A stretch of DNA of 64,000 bases from Fodinibius salinus (GCF_008124865.1 NZ_VNHY01000002.1:372001-436000), one strand, 5' to 3'; shown: positions 25,669 through 35,798, counted from the first letter of the stretch. Translations and numbers: made by a program. The notes: generated by a model from the sequence alone, not told the origin.

Positions 25669-25871
25669 TATTTATCGTTTCTGTGTTCGCTTTCTTATTT
25701 CTGAATTCAAGATAACAGATGAACTTGTGCCAACGTTGTATTAAAGCTGAACGAAATTTGAAGATTTGATATACGTTCACTCGTATATATTTCAATAGAA
25801 CGTACTAGGAAAAATAGATGAGGACGTTCTTTTTAGCTGTTACACCTTTCTTCTATTTTGAGCGTACCGAC

Positions 25872-27137
25872 TTAGCTAAATGTGACCTTTATATTATGCC
25901 AACCATCATTATAGCGATATGAAATTTGGTAGCCATTTTGATCTACAATCTGCTTGATGATCGACAGCCCCAACCCAATTGATTCAGTATTCTGAGCATC
26001 TTTTTTAAATCGCTCAAATAGCTTTTCGGGTTGCATATCGAGCGGTTTGCCGGTATTGCCAATAGTAAGCGTCTCTTCGGTTAGCGTTATACTTATTTTG
26101 CCCTCTTCAATATTGTGCTTAATTGCATTCTGGAATAAATTAGTCCACAAAATATCCGCCAGCGCCGGGTGGATGTGCACCATCACGTCTTCGGTAAGAT
26201 CTGTCTGTACCGACAAATCGTTGAGTTTTATAAACTCATGAAAAGACTGTGTGCTCTCCCTGATGAGCTTTGTCATATTTACTTCATCAGCATCACCAAA
26301 CTCATGGTTTTCGATTTTTGTAAGTAATGATAAGGACTCACTGAGCCGCGATAGTTTCTTAATGGCACGCTGGCTGTCATCCACATACTGATACTGTTCG
26401 GGGTTAAGATCTGTCTCAGTCAATAGCTCTAGCTTGCCTTTAATAATAGCGAGCGGTGTCTGTAACTCATGTGAAGCATTTTCAGCAAACTCTTTGAGAT
26501 TCTTATAGTCAGCTACGGCCTTACGGGTCATTTGCTCTACAAAGTGATTCAGGTCAGCAAATTCTTCTACATTGGCCTGTCCGGCTTCAATGGGTTCCTT
26601 ATTCTGCAAATTAAATGCTTTAAGTTGATTCAACGTCTCACGAAATGGCTTAAATAAGCGATTGGATACAATAAACCCCACTCCTATGGCACCAATCACC
26701 TGCATACCCAGAATCCAAAGCAATATCTTGGTAACCGCTTCGGTAATATCATCCGTCTCAATAAGTGCCCCGTATGTAGCAATATAATATGACTTGTTGT
26801 TAACATTGCGATGGGCTATCAGCTTTAAGTTCGGCTCTTTCTGCTGCAGTCGCTCGTGCCATACCATGGTATCACGGACTTCAACTTTAGGCTCTACTTG
26901 TCGGGAAAGCTGCCTAATCGTCAAGTTCCTATCCTCATCACTGACTGATGTAGTATCGTCCATAATATGGCCTTCTTCAATCAGGTATGTAATTCGTTCT
27001 ACCCGATCCATAAAACGCCACTTTAACTCGCTATCTACCTCGTCTTTAATAATATGATAGGACAGGTATCCGCCAATGCTCAACACAATAAGCGTTACGA
27101 CAAGGTAGATAAGCACAAATTTTGATGTTAGCTTCAT
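25872..27137 (-). CDS. Sensor histidine kinase (OmpR/PhoQ-like group)
   Basis: 421 residues: TM1 at about 7-27, a ~110-residue periplasmic sensor region, TM2 at ~138-158, a linker, HisKA with phospho-acceptor in ENASHELQTPLAII (about residue 222), and HATPase_c with LWTNLFQNAIKHN and SIGLGLSIIKQIV. ATG overlaps the regulator stop by one base (TAATG), so both are made together. Signal unknown; the outer-membrane receptor downstream is a plausible target. Confidence 0.93.
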   Translation of the reverse strand: MKLTSKFVLIYLVVTLIVLSIGGYLSYHIIKDEVDSELKWRFMDRVERITYLIEEGHIMDDTTSVSDEDRNLTIRQLSRQVEPKVEVRDTMVWHERLQQKEPNLKLIAHRNVNNKSYYIATYGALIETDDITEAVTKILLWILGMQVIGAIGVGFIVSNRLFKPFRETLNQLKAFNLQNKEPIEAGQANVEEFADLNHFVEQMTRKAVADYKNLKEFAENASHELQTPLAIIKGKLELLTETDLNPEQYQYVDDSQRAIKKLSRLSESLSLLTKIENHEFGDADEVNMTKLIRESTQSFHEFIKLNDLSVQTDLTEDVMVHIHPALADILWTNLFQNAIKHNIEEGKISITLTEETLTIGNTGKPLDMQPEKLFERFKKDAQNTESIGLGLSIIKQIVDQNGYQISYRYNDGWHNIKVTFS

Positions 27138-27820
27138 TACCTTCTTTTTACATTAAATTTATAACCAATGCCATACACGCTTTCGATATAATTCTCGGCA
27201 CCGGCCTCTTCCAACTTCTTTCGCAAATTCTTGATATGCTGATATACAAAATCCAAGTTTGTCAGATGATCTACGTAATCACCCCATAGGTGTTCGGCAA
27301 TTGTCTGCTTAGAGAGCACGTGATTTTTGTTGGATGCAAAATAAAGCAATAAATCGTACTCTTTGGGGGTCAGCTCTACTTCCGTATCATCTACGGTAAC
27401 CTCCATAGTATCGGTGTTAATCGCAATTTCGTTGACATTCAGGATCTCTTCTCCATCCCGCTGGTTACGGCGATTGATTGCCTTTATCCGTGCATGAAGC
27501 TCTGGTAGTTGAAAGGGCTTGGTGATGTAATCATCGGCTCCAAGCTCAAGTCCTTCTACTTTATCATCAAGTGCATTTTTCGCCGATATAATAATCGTTC
27601 CCGTCTTCGGATTTACTGACTTCAGCTCCCGCAGTACCTGCAGGCCCGAACCTCCGGGTATCATAATATCTATGAGCACTACATCATAAGTATAAGACAT
27701 AACCTTGTCGAAGGCCTGTGAATAATTTTGGGCATACTCACAGATATAGCCTTCACGTTCTAGGTAGGTACAGATGTTTTCCAGCAAATCTTCATTATCT
27801 TCGATAATCAACAATTTCAT
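27137..27820 (-). CDS. OmpR/PhoB family response regulator
   Basis: 227 residues. Receiver domain with phosphoacceptor Asp51 (VVLIDIMIPGG), acidic pocket ED at 7-8 and Lys in ITKPF; then a winged-helix Trans_reg_C domain with LTPKEYDLLLYFASNKNHVLSKQTIAEHLWG and the wing YIESVYGIGYKF. It is the partner of the kinase encoded immediately downstream. A DNA-binding activator or repressor, target unknown. Confidence 0.95.
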   Translation of the reverse strand: MKLLIIEDNEDLLENICTYLEREGYICEYAQNYSQAFDKVMSYTYDVVLIDIMIPGGSGLQVLRELKSVNPKTGTIIISAKNALDDKVEGLELGADDYITKPFQLPELHARIKAINRRNQRDGEEILNVNEIAINTDTMEVTVDDTEVELTPKEYDLLLYFASNKNHVLSKQTIAEHLWGDYVDHLTNLDFVYQHIKNLRKKLEEAGAENYIESVYGIGYKFNVKRR

Positions 27821-27945
27821 AATCTAAAATATAAAACCCGATTTTGAAGCAAAACTGAAGCTGTGAGAGGGAACAACCAAAATACAAGACATTAATTTGT
27901 AATACGCCTTTATCTAATTTTTGTTAGATAGATTAATATCACTAA

Positions 27946-28059
27946 ATGGAGAATAAATATCTTACTATTCTTCCTTGCTTTATTGCATTTCTAATACTTG
28001 CCTGCAACGATAAACAAAAATGTCCTCACCGATCTTTTAAAGGTTTAAAGCTATCATAA
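27946..28059 (+). CDS. Possible 37-aa small lipoprotein
   Basis: A short frame from ATG 27946 to TAA. It encodes MENKYLTILPCFIAFLILAC followed by a basic tail (NDKQKCPHRSFKG), which looks like a lipoprotein signal peptide plus a tiny mature peptide. No ribosome-binding site is evident and the frame is short enough to arise by chance. The rest of 27821-28319 holds no other recognisable feature. Confidence 0.3.
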   Translation: MENKYLTILPCFIAFLILACNDKQKCPHRSFKGLKLS

Positions 28060-28319
28060 CCAATTGATATACTTTAAATCTCAGCTACTTGAGCTACACA
28101 ACAATAGCGCTTAGATATCACACTTTTGGTTACATATAAATTTCAATTATTATACTCAAGCTATTGATAAATAAGCAATCCTGCTCTTTAAAGAGTTAAA
28201 ACAACACCCTAAGCAAAAATATTTTCTCAATATCTTAATTTTCTTGGCCTGACTACTGAACTCCTTGTTTGTTTTTGTAACTCATTAAATACGGAGTGAT
28301 AATTATAAAATGACTTTAT

Positions 28320-29495
28320 ATGCCCTCTAACTTCTACACACAATTGCCTGTCATCAAAAATTTCTTTGATGCATCAAATGAAAACAACTACCACTCATTA
28401 CCCTCTGACTGGTATGTAGCCGTTTCTGATATTGTGGACTCAACCACTGCAGTTGAAAATAATCTATATAAAAAAGTAAATATGCTTGGAGCCTCTCCTA
28501 TTGTTGGTATCCTTAATATTGCAGACCGTAACGAAATTCCCTATATCTTTGGGGGGGACGGCTGTTCATTTTGTACCCCCCCAACGCTGTACGATAGTGC
28601 AAAGAATGTACTAGCCCAAAGTCGTAAAATTGGGAAAAAAGAATACAACTTAGACTTACGAACAGCCCTCATTCCAATATCTCATATCGAAGACCAAGGA
28701 TATACAATAAAAGTAGCTCGCTACCGTGCCTCGGAATATTATATTCAAGGAGTTTTTTCAGGGGGCGGTATCAGCTATGCAGAGGAAATTCTTAAGGGTC
28801 CTAACATTCAACAATACGCCATCTATCCCTCTGATAGTACCGGCGACGTTGATTTTTCCGGGCTTGAATGCCGCTGGAAGGAGGTAAAACAACCCAACAA
28901 AGAAGTGCTTACCCTGCTGGTTAAACATAACCCAGCCACCGATTTTACAGAAGAAGCTTATCAACCTGTCTTGCAGAAAATGCGCGACATTTTCGGTTTT
29001 GATGACATAACAAATCCCATTGATCCCTCACAACTCAAAATGACCACCTCGTTCAATAAACTTATGAACGAGGTGAAATTTCGAACTTTCGAAGAGGGAT
29101 GGCTGAGCCGTATTATCTATCTCGTAAAAACAGAACTTCAAATTCTTATCGGAAAACTACTGATGGCCCTCAATTATGAAACTTCGGCGACCGATTGGTC
29201 GCTATACAAAAGGGATATGTCTCTGAATTCCGACCACCGTAAGTTTGACGATATGCTGCGCGTAGTTATAAGCGGTACCCCCAAACAGCGCCAACAGTTA
29301 GAAGCTTTTCTACAGCAACAACACAAAGAAAATAAGCTTGCCTACGGTATCCATATTGCTGATGCAGCGATGATTACTTGTATGGTTTTTCAATACCATC
29401 GTGAACACATCCATTTCGTTGACGGTAGCGGCGGGGGGTATGTATCAGCCTCAAAACAGCTCAAGGAACAGCTTAACTCACTTTCGAAAGGTTAA
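28320..29495 (+). CDS. DUF3095 family protein (nucleotidyl-cyclase-like)
   Basis: 391 residues of the DUF3095 family. The N-terminal half has a cyclase-like core: WYVAVSDIVDSTTAVE (first metal Asp region) and NEIPYIFGGDGCSFCTPP (second Asp). The C-terminal half contains the family blocks SGGGISYAE, ATDWSLYKRDM and HFVDGSGGGYV. Members are annotated as predicted adenylate cyclases, but activity is not established. Cytoplasmic; monocistronic, with an upstream AT-rich gap of about 260 bp after the small lipoprotein candidate. Confidence 0.82.
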   Translation: MPSNFYTQLPVIKNFFDASNENNYHSLPSDWYVAVSDIVDSTTAVENNLYKKVNMLGASPIVGILNIADRNEIPYIFGGDGCSFCTPPTLYDSAKNVLAQSRKIGKKEYNLDLRTALIPISHIEDQGYTIKVARYRASEYYIQGVFSGGGISYAEEILKGPNIQQYAIYPSDSTGDVDFSGLECRWKEVKQPNKEVLTLLVKHNPATDFTEEAYQPVLQKMRDIFGFDDITNPIDPSQLKMTTSFNKLMNEVKFRTFEEGWLSRIIYLVKTELQILIGKLLMALNYETSATDWSLYKRDMSLNSDHRKFDDMLRVVISGTPKQRQQLEAFLQQQHKENKLAYGIHIADAAMITCMVFQYHREHIHFVDGSGGGYVSASKQLKEQLNSLSKG

Positions 29496-29600
29496 TTTGC
29501 CAACAATAGAAACTATCCAACAACCCTTTTATATATTTGTATGTACAGCCATTTATAGATTTGTCAGTTGGGGATGGCTGTAAAAGTAGTTTCCCAAACA

Positions 29601-29640
29601 AAAAGCTACCTGCTGGTATATTCACCAACAGGTAGCTTCT
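29601..29640. terminator. Bidirectional hairpin between convergent genes
   Basis: AAGCTACCTGCTGGT pairs with ACCAACAGGTAGCTT (one G-T mismatch). It lies between the DUF3095 gene (+) and the S10 peptidase gene (-), with A/T runs on both sides. Confidence 0.7.
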
Positions 29641-29724
29641 TAGTATTGATAAAGGTGGCTAAAATGGTTCGTATCGAGCACCGGAACTTATTTAAAATCA
29701 GGTGCTCATAATTTTTTACTAATT

Positions 29725-31245
29725 TTAGTTTTGACCTGTTTGTTGGATGAAACGCTCTACATCATCATGCATTTTTTTCAACGAAGGCTTATGGATATAC
29801 ATCATATGTCCCGCCTTGTAATATTCCATTGAAATATTTTCCTCCAGCTCCGAGGGTATTTCCAAATGGTCCATTGTATATTCAGCTCCCATAAACGGCG
29901 TAGCTAAATCATAATATCCATTTAGTACCAACACTTCTAAATTGGGGTTTTTAACCATCGCGTCCGCAAGGTCTGGAGCAGTAGTCGGGCTTGTGGGAAA
30001 ATAACTTCCGGGCCGAGACCAGTCCCACTCAAAACCGGGCAGACTGTAAGCTGAGATGTTATACTGCATATCTTTTCCGAACTCCAACTCATTATGATAG
30101 TATTGCAAAAACATGGTCGTATAAGCCGGACTAATAGCGGAACTCTGTGGATCATAAATTGCATTCTGGGAAAGGTTATCCAGACTATATCCTTTATACC
30201 GAGAGTCGAGCCGTCCCACGGTTTTGCCTTTTTCACGGAGCAGCTGCTTAGTAAACTCCGACTGTGTTACACGCATGTTAGCTTTGTCCAGGTAGTCTTT
30301 GCTAAGTCCCGTGAAATAAGATAACCTATTGATGATTTCGTTGCGTCGCGCCTCCGACAGTTCTTCTCCTTTCATTAGTGCCTCCGTATATTCCGTTGAG
30401 GCAAACTGACGGGCATCCTCTATAAATGCCTCTAAACTTTCAGGAGAATGGCTTAACTCTCCATGATACTCAGCCACCGCTGCGTAAGTAGGCAAGTACA
30501 CCACGTAAGGCGTAAAGTCAGCATCACCGAAAGAAATAGTACGTAAATCAAGAACAGTAGAAACCAAGACCACTCCGTTCATGGCAATCCCCTGTTCCTG
30601 TAGGTGATCAACTATACCGGCCGACCGAGTAGTACCGTAACTTTCACCCAACAAATATTTTGGCGAATTCCATCGGTTATTTTCACTGATATAGGTCTTG
30701 ATGAAATTGCTAACTGAGCGAACATCCTGGCTTAATCCCCAGAAATCTTTGTTTTCCGCTTTGCCAATAGCTCGGCTTACTCCGGTTCCCACAGGATCAA
30801 CCATTACAATATCGGTAGCATCCAGCATAGAATACTGATTGTCGGTCAACTCATAAGGAGCAGGTGGTGTGCTGTTGGGATCGTCAACGACAACGCGTCG
30901 TGGCCCCATTACACCCATATGTAACCATAGAGATGAAGAGCCGGGTCCACCGTTATACGAAAAGGTAAGCGGACGAGTCGATTTGTCTTCTACCCCGTTT
31001 TTGCTGTAGGCTGTATAACCAAAAGAGGCAACTGGTTCCCCTTTATTATTTTTGAGAATCATTGTTCCAGCTGTGGCCGTGTATTCAATCTCTTCGCCAT
31101 CCACGGTAACAGTGTGCTGCGTCACCGACTGTTTAGCCTCTGGTATCGCTTTTGCCGAACTGTCAGTTTGAGCTTGTACATTGATAACGCTCAATCCTGC
31201 GGTGGAAATAACCACCATAAAAAAAGATAGTATTAGTTTTTTCAT
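29725..31245 (-). CDS. Serine carboxypeptidase-like peptidase S10, secreted
   Basis: 506 residues. Signal peptide ends VQAQ at ~26. Alpha/beta-hydrolase signatures of S10: oxyanion block SYNGGPGSSSLWLHMG, nucleophile in GESYGTTRSAG, acid Asp in LNGYYDLATPF and His in YKAGHMMYI. It should trim C-terminal residues from peptides in the periplasm or outside the cell. The catalytic triad is complete. Single-gene unit, followed by KptA on the same strand but 130 bp upstream. Confidence 0.92.
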   Translation of the reverse strand: MKKLILSFFMVVISTAGLSVINVQAQTDSSAKAIPEAKQSVTQHTVTVDGEEIEYTATAGTMILKNNKGEPVASFGYTAYSKNGVEDKSTRPLTFSYNGGPGSSSLWLHMGVMGPRRVVVDDPNSTPPAPYELTDNQYSMLDATDIVMVDPVGTGVSRAIGKAENKDFWGLSQDVRSVSNFIKTYISENNRWNSPKYLLGESYGTTRSAGIVDHLQEQGIAMNGVVLVSTVLDLRTISFGDADFTPYVVYLPTYAAVAEYHGELSHSPESLEAFIEDARQFASTEYTEALMKGEELSEARRNEIINRLSYFTGLSKDYLDKANMRVTQSEFTKQLLREKGKTVGRLDSRYKGYSLDNLSQNAIYDPQSSAISPAYTTMFLQYYHNELEFGKDMQYNISAYSLPGFEWDWSRPGSYFPTSPTTAPDLADAMVKNPNLEVLVLNGYYDLATPFMGAEYTMDHLEIPSELEENISMEYYKAGHMMYIHKPSLKKMHDDVERFIQQTGQN

Positions 31246-31378
31246 AATTGACCTTCGGATATTGATTTAAATAGAAGTATTAGAAATGAAGGTATAAAAT
31301 TTTCAGCAGATTGGAAGAATATTACATACGGTACGCTACTTCTTTACTACACTAAGTTTATGGCTACGTTATCCGCTT

Positions 31379-31930
31379 TTATTGGAAACCATCAATAAAT
31401 TTTGCTGGTACATACTTCGTCAACCAAATACTGGGCTCACTTTCGGATTGATAAAAATCATAGTTCTTTCGTGCCATTTTTATTGAGTTTACTCGTAAAA
31501 TTACCGATTCCCCGTGGCGTGCTCCCACCTGATGAGCATCAGCCTTGTGAACCGACAGGTGCACCAAATTACGGTTGGCGGAATGGAGTCCTTCAGCAAG
31601 AATATTATCTGCATTTCTCTGCGCTGTACCATGATAAAGAATTTCGGGCGGTTGCTGGGCACGCAGCTGCAGATCTACATCAATAGAATGCCCATAGCCC
31701 GCTCGAATATAATTTCCATCTTCTGAGAGGATAAAACGCTGCTTTGATCCATGACTGATAATATCATGCAACCGGTTGTAATTTAGTTTCTTGCCCTCCT
31801 CTTTAGCTTTATGGATCAACTTATCCACCGAAGCCCAACCATTTTCGTCAACAGAAAGCCCGATCGACTCGGGGTGGTCCCGTAGTACATAACTCAAAAA
31901 TTTACTCAGTGATCTTAGGCTTTTATCCAA
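31379..31930 (-). CDS. kptA: RNA 2'-phosphotransferase Tpt1/KptA
   Basis: 183 residues. Transfers an internal RNA 2'-phosphate to NAD+. Family blocks are LSKFLSYVLRDHPESIGL, GWASVDKLI, KQRFILSEDGNYIRAGYGHS, ILYHGTAQRN and VHLSVHKADAHQVGARHG. The first catalytic block normally reads R-H-x-P-E; here it is R17-D18-H19-P20-E21, so the conserved His after the Arg is replaced by Asp and a His stands one place later. The other Arg and HGT residues are intact. Bacteria with KptA usually lack a known source of 2'-phosphates. Family assignment is firm; activity is the question. Confidence 0.9.
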   Translation of the reverse strand: MDKSLRSLSKFLSYVLRDHPESIGLSVDENGWASVDKLIHKAKEEGKKLNYNRLHDIISHGSKQRFILSEDGNYIRAGYGHSIDVDLQLRAQQPPEILYHGTAQRNADNILAEGLHSANRNLVHLSVHKADAHQVGARHGESVILRVNSIKMARKNYDFYQSESEPSIWLTKYVPAKFIDGFQ

Positions 31931-32041
31931 AATTTTACTTTTTAAAAACCGGGGTTAACTTCCTAACAATTTCAACAGTTTTATTTTTAAAAATTAATTT
32001 GTAGCATTAAAAATCATAAATGCTATTCAAAATAGTTTGTT

Positions 32042-32515
32042 ATGGAAAAAAACGAACAGGAGTTTCAGCTTAGGTTACGATCAAAAATTTTAATTGGGTT
32101 TCTTTTTGCATTTGTGGGTATCCCTATGCTGTATGCCGCAGTACTTAATGTACAGGTACAGCAAGTTATTATGGGTACGGTCATGATCATGCTCTTTATG
32201 ATCTGGGCACTGGTCATCCTTAAAGCAATTGGATACACCGTAAAACTAACAGATGAAGAAATAAAAAAAGAAGGCGTTTTTGCTCCCAGTAACTTGTCTT
32301 TTGGAGAGGTAGAAAAGATAGATTTTGGTTCTACCTTTTCCAGTTTCTGCCTACAATCGGATGAAAATAAATTGTATATCAGCAATGACTTTAACAATTA
32401 TAAAGATTTAATTCAGGGTATTATCGATAAAGTACAACGTACGAAAAACCTTGAAGAGGTGACCCTTTCAGGCAATTCGGATGACATTGAAAAGTATATA
32501 GGAGAACAAGCATAA
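32042..32515 (+). CDS. Membrane protein with two helices and a PH-like cytoplasmic domain
   Basis: 157 residues. Two adjacent membrane helices (about 13-31 and 42-62) are followed by a beta-rich segment (YTVKLTDEEIKKEGVFAPSNLSFGEVEKIDFG) typical of bacterial PH/YdbT-like domains, then an acidic tail. No specific family is recognised. It is alone between a divergently oriented KptA gene and a terminator. Confidence 0.55.
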   Translation: MEKNEQEFQLRLRSKILIGFLFAFVGIPMLYAAVLNVQVQQVIMGTVMIMLFMIWALVILKAIGYTVKLTDEEIKKEGVFAPSNLSFGEVEKIDFGSTFSSFCLQSDENKLYISNDFNNYKDLIQGIIDKVQRTKNLEEVTLSGNSDDIEKYIGEQA

Positions 32516-32672
32516 TATTTCTTGGCAAGACTAATTAAAGGAGTTATTAAAACATCTGTTATTTACAAACGGAGTGGAACAATACTATTACTGTAGCAAA
32601 TTAAAGATAGGATTGTTTCTCACACTCTTAACACATACCGAGAAAACACTTTATAGCCTTTCTTTTAATAAC

Positions 32673-32699
32673 AAAAGCCCGCTTTAACAGCGGGCTTTT
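32673..32699. terminator. Bidirectional Rho-independent terminator
   Basis: AAAAGCCCGCT and AGCGGGCTTTT form a perfect 11-bp stem with a 5-base loop and T runs on both strands. It separates the convergent genes at 32042 (+) and 32722 (-). Confidence 0.9.
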
Positions 32700-32721
32700 G
32701 TTGTTCAAGACATCAGTTTCA

Positions 32722-34755
32722 TTATTCAACTGTAGTACCTTCAAGCTTCAATTCATCATCGGGACGCTCTTTGGGTTGTCCCTTCAGATACTCATTAAAC
32801 CAACGCATGCTGCGCAGATTGTAATCGTATTGCGCTGTAGCGTTAGCGTTACCATGTCCCTCTCCGGGATAAAGCACCAATCGAACGGGGGTATCAGTAC
32901 GCGTTTTAATGTGGCGATAAAGCTCATACGATTGGCCGGGATCAACGCGGGTATCCTGCTTGCCAGCCATAATCAGTAGGGGAGTGTCAGCCTGTCCTGC
33001 GTAGTAAATGGGACTGCGCTTTAAAAACGACTGATAATCTTCCCAAATACGCTCCCGGGCATGCACCAAGTACAGCTCTTCGGGGATGTCGCTGGTACCC
33101 CATTTCGAAATATTGTTGCTGATTCCTACAAACATTACACCTGCCGCGAAACGATCAGTATAGCGAGTGGACATCCAGCCCGTAGCATAGCCGCCATACG
33201 ATCCACCGGTTACACCTATTTTGGCGGAGTCGACCAGCCCAACCTCAACCAATTCGTCAACCCCAGCTACAATATCATCAAATTCGGCACCGGCCATATC
33301 TGCCTGACTACTCTTGGCAAAAGTTTCGCCCCGACCGGTACTGCCTCGGTAGTTAGGGTAAAAAACGAAATAACCCTGTGCCGCTCCTACCTGTCCGGCA
33401 TCGGAATAACCCGTTACCCAACCATTATTATAATGACTTTCGGGTCCACCGTGCACACTGGTTATCATCGGATACTTCTTATCTTTTTGATAATTAATCG
33501 GATATACCAGAATGCCCTGTAGCTCAGTACCGTCATTGCCATTCCACTTTACAACTTTCTGTTTACCAAGTTTTTTCTGATCAAGCCAAGGATTGCTGTT
33601 AGTCACTCTTTTAGCCTCATTGCCATCTAGCTTAAATAATTCCTGGGGATGGGAGGGAGTGCTGGCTGTAAAAATAGTAGTACCTGCTGATAAACGGTCA
33701 AAAGAATTAATACTGGGGCCGCTGGTATCCACAACAGTCTTCATTCCCATACCGTCGGTATTTATCCTTCCATAGGTTGACCATACGCCCTTGCTGGTTA
33801 AATAGTATAGAGTATTATTGTCGGCCCATTGGAACTGTTCAAACTTCTGTTTTAACTGCGGCTGCAACTGAGTTGTACTTCCATCATCAGCAGAAATTAC
33901 AAATAAACGTCCCGCAATAGGATCATGGATATCGGCACCGGCCAACATAGCCAGCTTGGAACCGTCGGGACTCCAGCCTATATGCCCCAACTTACCTTTG
34001 TGATCTACTTGAGTATGTACTTTTTCGCCGTGATGATCAGTAATTAACACCTGCTGGTGCATGTAATAGTCATCCACATGAGGTGTTGGTGCTACAGCAA
34101 TAGCCAGCCGCTTACCCTCAGGGCTCCAGTGCATTTGATAAATCGATCCTTCTACCTGTAACTGATGGGGTTGGTGTCCTTCTTTTGAAAGGTTGGTTAC
34201 ATAGCCGCGCCGCTGTGTTAGGTTTTCTTCATAAATTTCCGGCTCATAAGGTAATACAGAATCTTCTTGTCTGGTAGTATCGGCCGCCATATATGCAAGA
34301 TGATTGCCATCAGAAGCCCATGAGTATCCTGCAATGGGTGTGGGAAAAGAAAAAATCTTTTGTGCTTCTCCACCATTTAGCGATATCTCGAAAAGAGCTG
34401 TCGGCTTATCGGCAGAACGATGGCCCAAAAAAGTAATGGTATTATGGTTTGGTCGAAAAGCTATATCGCTGACGCTCATAGTCGTTACATACGGCAGAGA
34501 ATTTCCGCTGGCTAGATCTGCCAGGTACAAATGGTGGCTGGCAGGCTTATTTTCTTTGAGTGGATTCGCCGGAACCCGCAACGTATAAATGGCTTTTTCC
34601 CCAGAAGGACTAACCGCTATTTCATCAACCTGTTCAGTCTTGGCAACATCCAGGGGCGTCATCCCACGTGATGAGGATTGACCATTCACCAGTAATGGTG
34701 ATACGGAAATCAGACAGCATAATATTATTGCATATATTTTAGACCGTAAAAACAT
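32722..34755 (-). CDS. S9 family prolyl oligopeptidase/dipeptidyl aminopeptidase, secreted
   Basis: 677 residues. Signal peptide (cleavage near VNGQ, ~26), then a WD40-like beta-propeller (about 40-390) and a C-terminal alpha/beta-hydrolase. The triad is visible: Ser in GVTGGSYGGYATGW, Asp in GKQDTRVDPG and His in PGEGHGN. It cleaves short peptides in the periplasm, probably after exoproteolysis. Full length for the DPP-IV/acylaminoacyl peptidase-like subgroup. Single-gene unit. Confidence 0.93.
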   Translation of the reverse strand: MFLRSKIYAIILCCLISVSPLLVNGQSSSRGMTPLDVAKTEQVDEIAVSPSGEKAIYTLRVPANPLKENKPASHHLYLADLASGNSLPYVTTMSVSDIAFRPNHNTITFLGHRSADKPTALFEISLNGGEAQKIFSFPTPIAGYSWASDGNHLAYMAADTTRQEDSVLPYEPEIYEENLTQRRGYVTNLSKEGHQPHQLQVEGSIYQMHWSPEGKRLAIAVAPTPHVDDYYMHQQVLITDHHGEKVHTQVDHKGKLGHIGWSPDGSKLAMLAGADIHDPIAGRLFVISADDGSTTQLQPQLKQKFEQFQWADNNTLYYLTSKGVWSTYGRINTDGMGMKTVVDTSGPSINSFDRLSAGTTIFTASTPSHPQELFKLDGNEAKRVTNSNPWLDQKKLGKQKVVKWNGNDGTELQGILVYPINYQKDKKYPMITSVHGGPESHYNNGWVTGYSDAGQVGAAQGYFVFYPNYRGSTGRGETFAKSSQADMAGAEFDDIVAGVDELVEVGLVDSAKIGVTGGSYGGYATGWMSTRYTDRFAAGVMFVGISNNISKWGTSDIPEELYLVHARERIWEDYQSFLKRSPIYYAGQADTPLLIMAGKQDTRVDPGQSYELYRHIKTRTDTPVRLVLYPGEGHGNANATAQYDYNLRSMRWFNEYLKGQPKERPDDELKLEGTTVE

Positions 34756-34802
34756 AATTTGTAGAATATAAAATTAACATTTCCTGATAACCTTTATTAA
34801 GC

Positions 34803-35798
34803 CTAACCCAAAGATTCTTTTTCATCGACATCAAATGTTACCACAAAAGTTGTGCCTTCAGATGATGATGACGGCTCAAAGGTTCCCGATAGCTGACCCA
34901 CCAAGGCATCAATCAAGGTCATTCCTGTAGAGGATTTCGATTTCGACTCAAATTCATCCGGCAGTCCTATACCGTTATCTTTTATTACCAATGTTACAGT
35001 ATCTTCGTCTCTGGATAAGCTAAGATTTATTTTACCACTTTTTTGACCCTCAAAAGCATATCGGTAGCAGTTTTCAACCAGCTCATTTACAATGATTCCA
35101 AAGGGAACGGCCTGACTTATATTTAAAGATAACTGCTCCATATCAGTTGTTACCGTTACCTTAGAGCCATCGGCATATTTGCCCTCATCAATCTTTTCAA
35201 GCAGGTCATCTATATATTCACTGATGGGCACCTCAGAAAATAAGTTTGACTCATACATCTTTTCATGTACTCGGCCCATTGCCTGGATGCGCGATTGATT
35301 TTCATTGAGCCGTTGTAACAGCTTTTCTTCTTTAGTATTGAGAGCCTGCATTTCCAGCAATCCCGACATAATGGCCAAATTATTCTTCACACGGTGATGA
35401 ATTTCAGAAAGAAGTGTTTCTTTCTCTTCGGCTTCTTTTTCTTCCGTAATTTCTGTAGCCGTACCGATTATGGTATTCTCCCCGATATGTTTAATATGAC
35501 TGCGAAGCCAAACAAAATGCCCGCGCTGGTGTTGAAACCGAAAGATCAATTCCGCACTTTCCCCAGGAGCCAAGTTGTGGTAATGATCTTTCACTCTGGA
35601 TGTATCATCCACATGGATGCAATCAAACCAAGCTTTAGCATCCTTGATAAAAACGCTTTCTGAAAAACCCAGAACATTAGCCGTATTTTCACTAAAGTAA
35701 TTAAAGGTTAGTTCATCTTTAATTGTACCCCGATATACGAGCAATCGTGAGCTGTCATTAAGCAATTCCTGGAATTCTGAAAAATTCATGTCCTTCAT
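34803..35798 (-). CDS. PAS-domain histidine kinase of the HisKA_2 type
   Basis: 331 residues, no membrane segment, so a soluble kinase. PAS fold at about 20-120 (FRFQHQRGHFVWLRSHIKHIGE is its typical core), then HisKA_2 with phosphoacceptor in LLSEIHHRVKNNLAIMSGLLEMQA, and HATPase_c with IVNELVENCYRYAF and DNGIGLP. HisKA_2/HWE-type kinases answer light, redox or general-stress signals. No response regulator lies nearby. Confidence 0.9.
   Translation of the reverse strand: MKDMNFSEFQELLNDSSRLLVYRGTIKDELTFNYFSENTANVLGFSESVFIKDAKAWFDCIHVDDTSRVKDHYHNLAPGESAELIFRFQHQRGHFVWLRSHIKHIGENTIIGTATEITEEKEAEEKETLLSEIHHRVKNNLAIMSGLLEMQALNTKEEKLLQRLNENQSRIQAMGRVHEKMYESNLFSEVPISEYIDDLLEKIDEGKYADGSKVTVTTDMEQLSLNISQAVPFGIIVNELVENCYRYAFEGQKSGKINLSLSRDEDTVTLVIKDNGIGLPDEFESKSKSSTGMTLIDALVGQLSGTFEPSSSSEGTTFVVTFDVDEKESLG

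Noticed and set aside
25595-25795. 66-aa minus-strand frame upstream of the outer-membrane barrel gene
   Set aside because: It overlaps the signal peptide codons of the real gene in another frame and has no domain.
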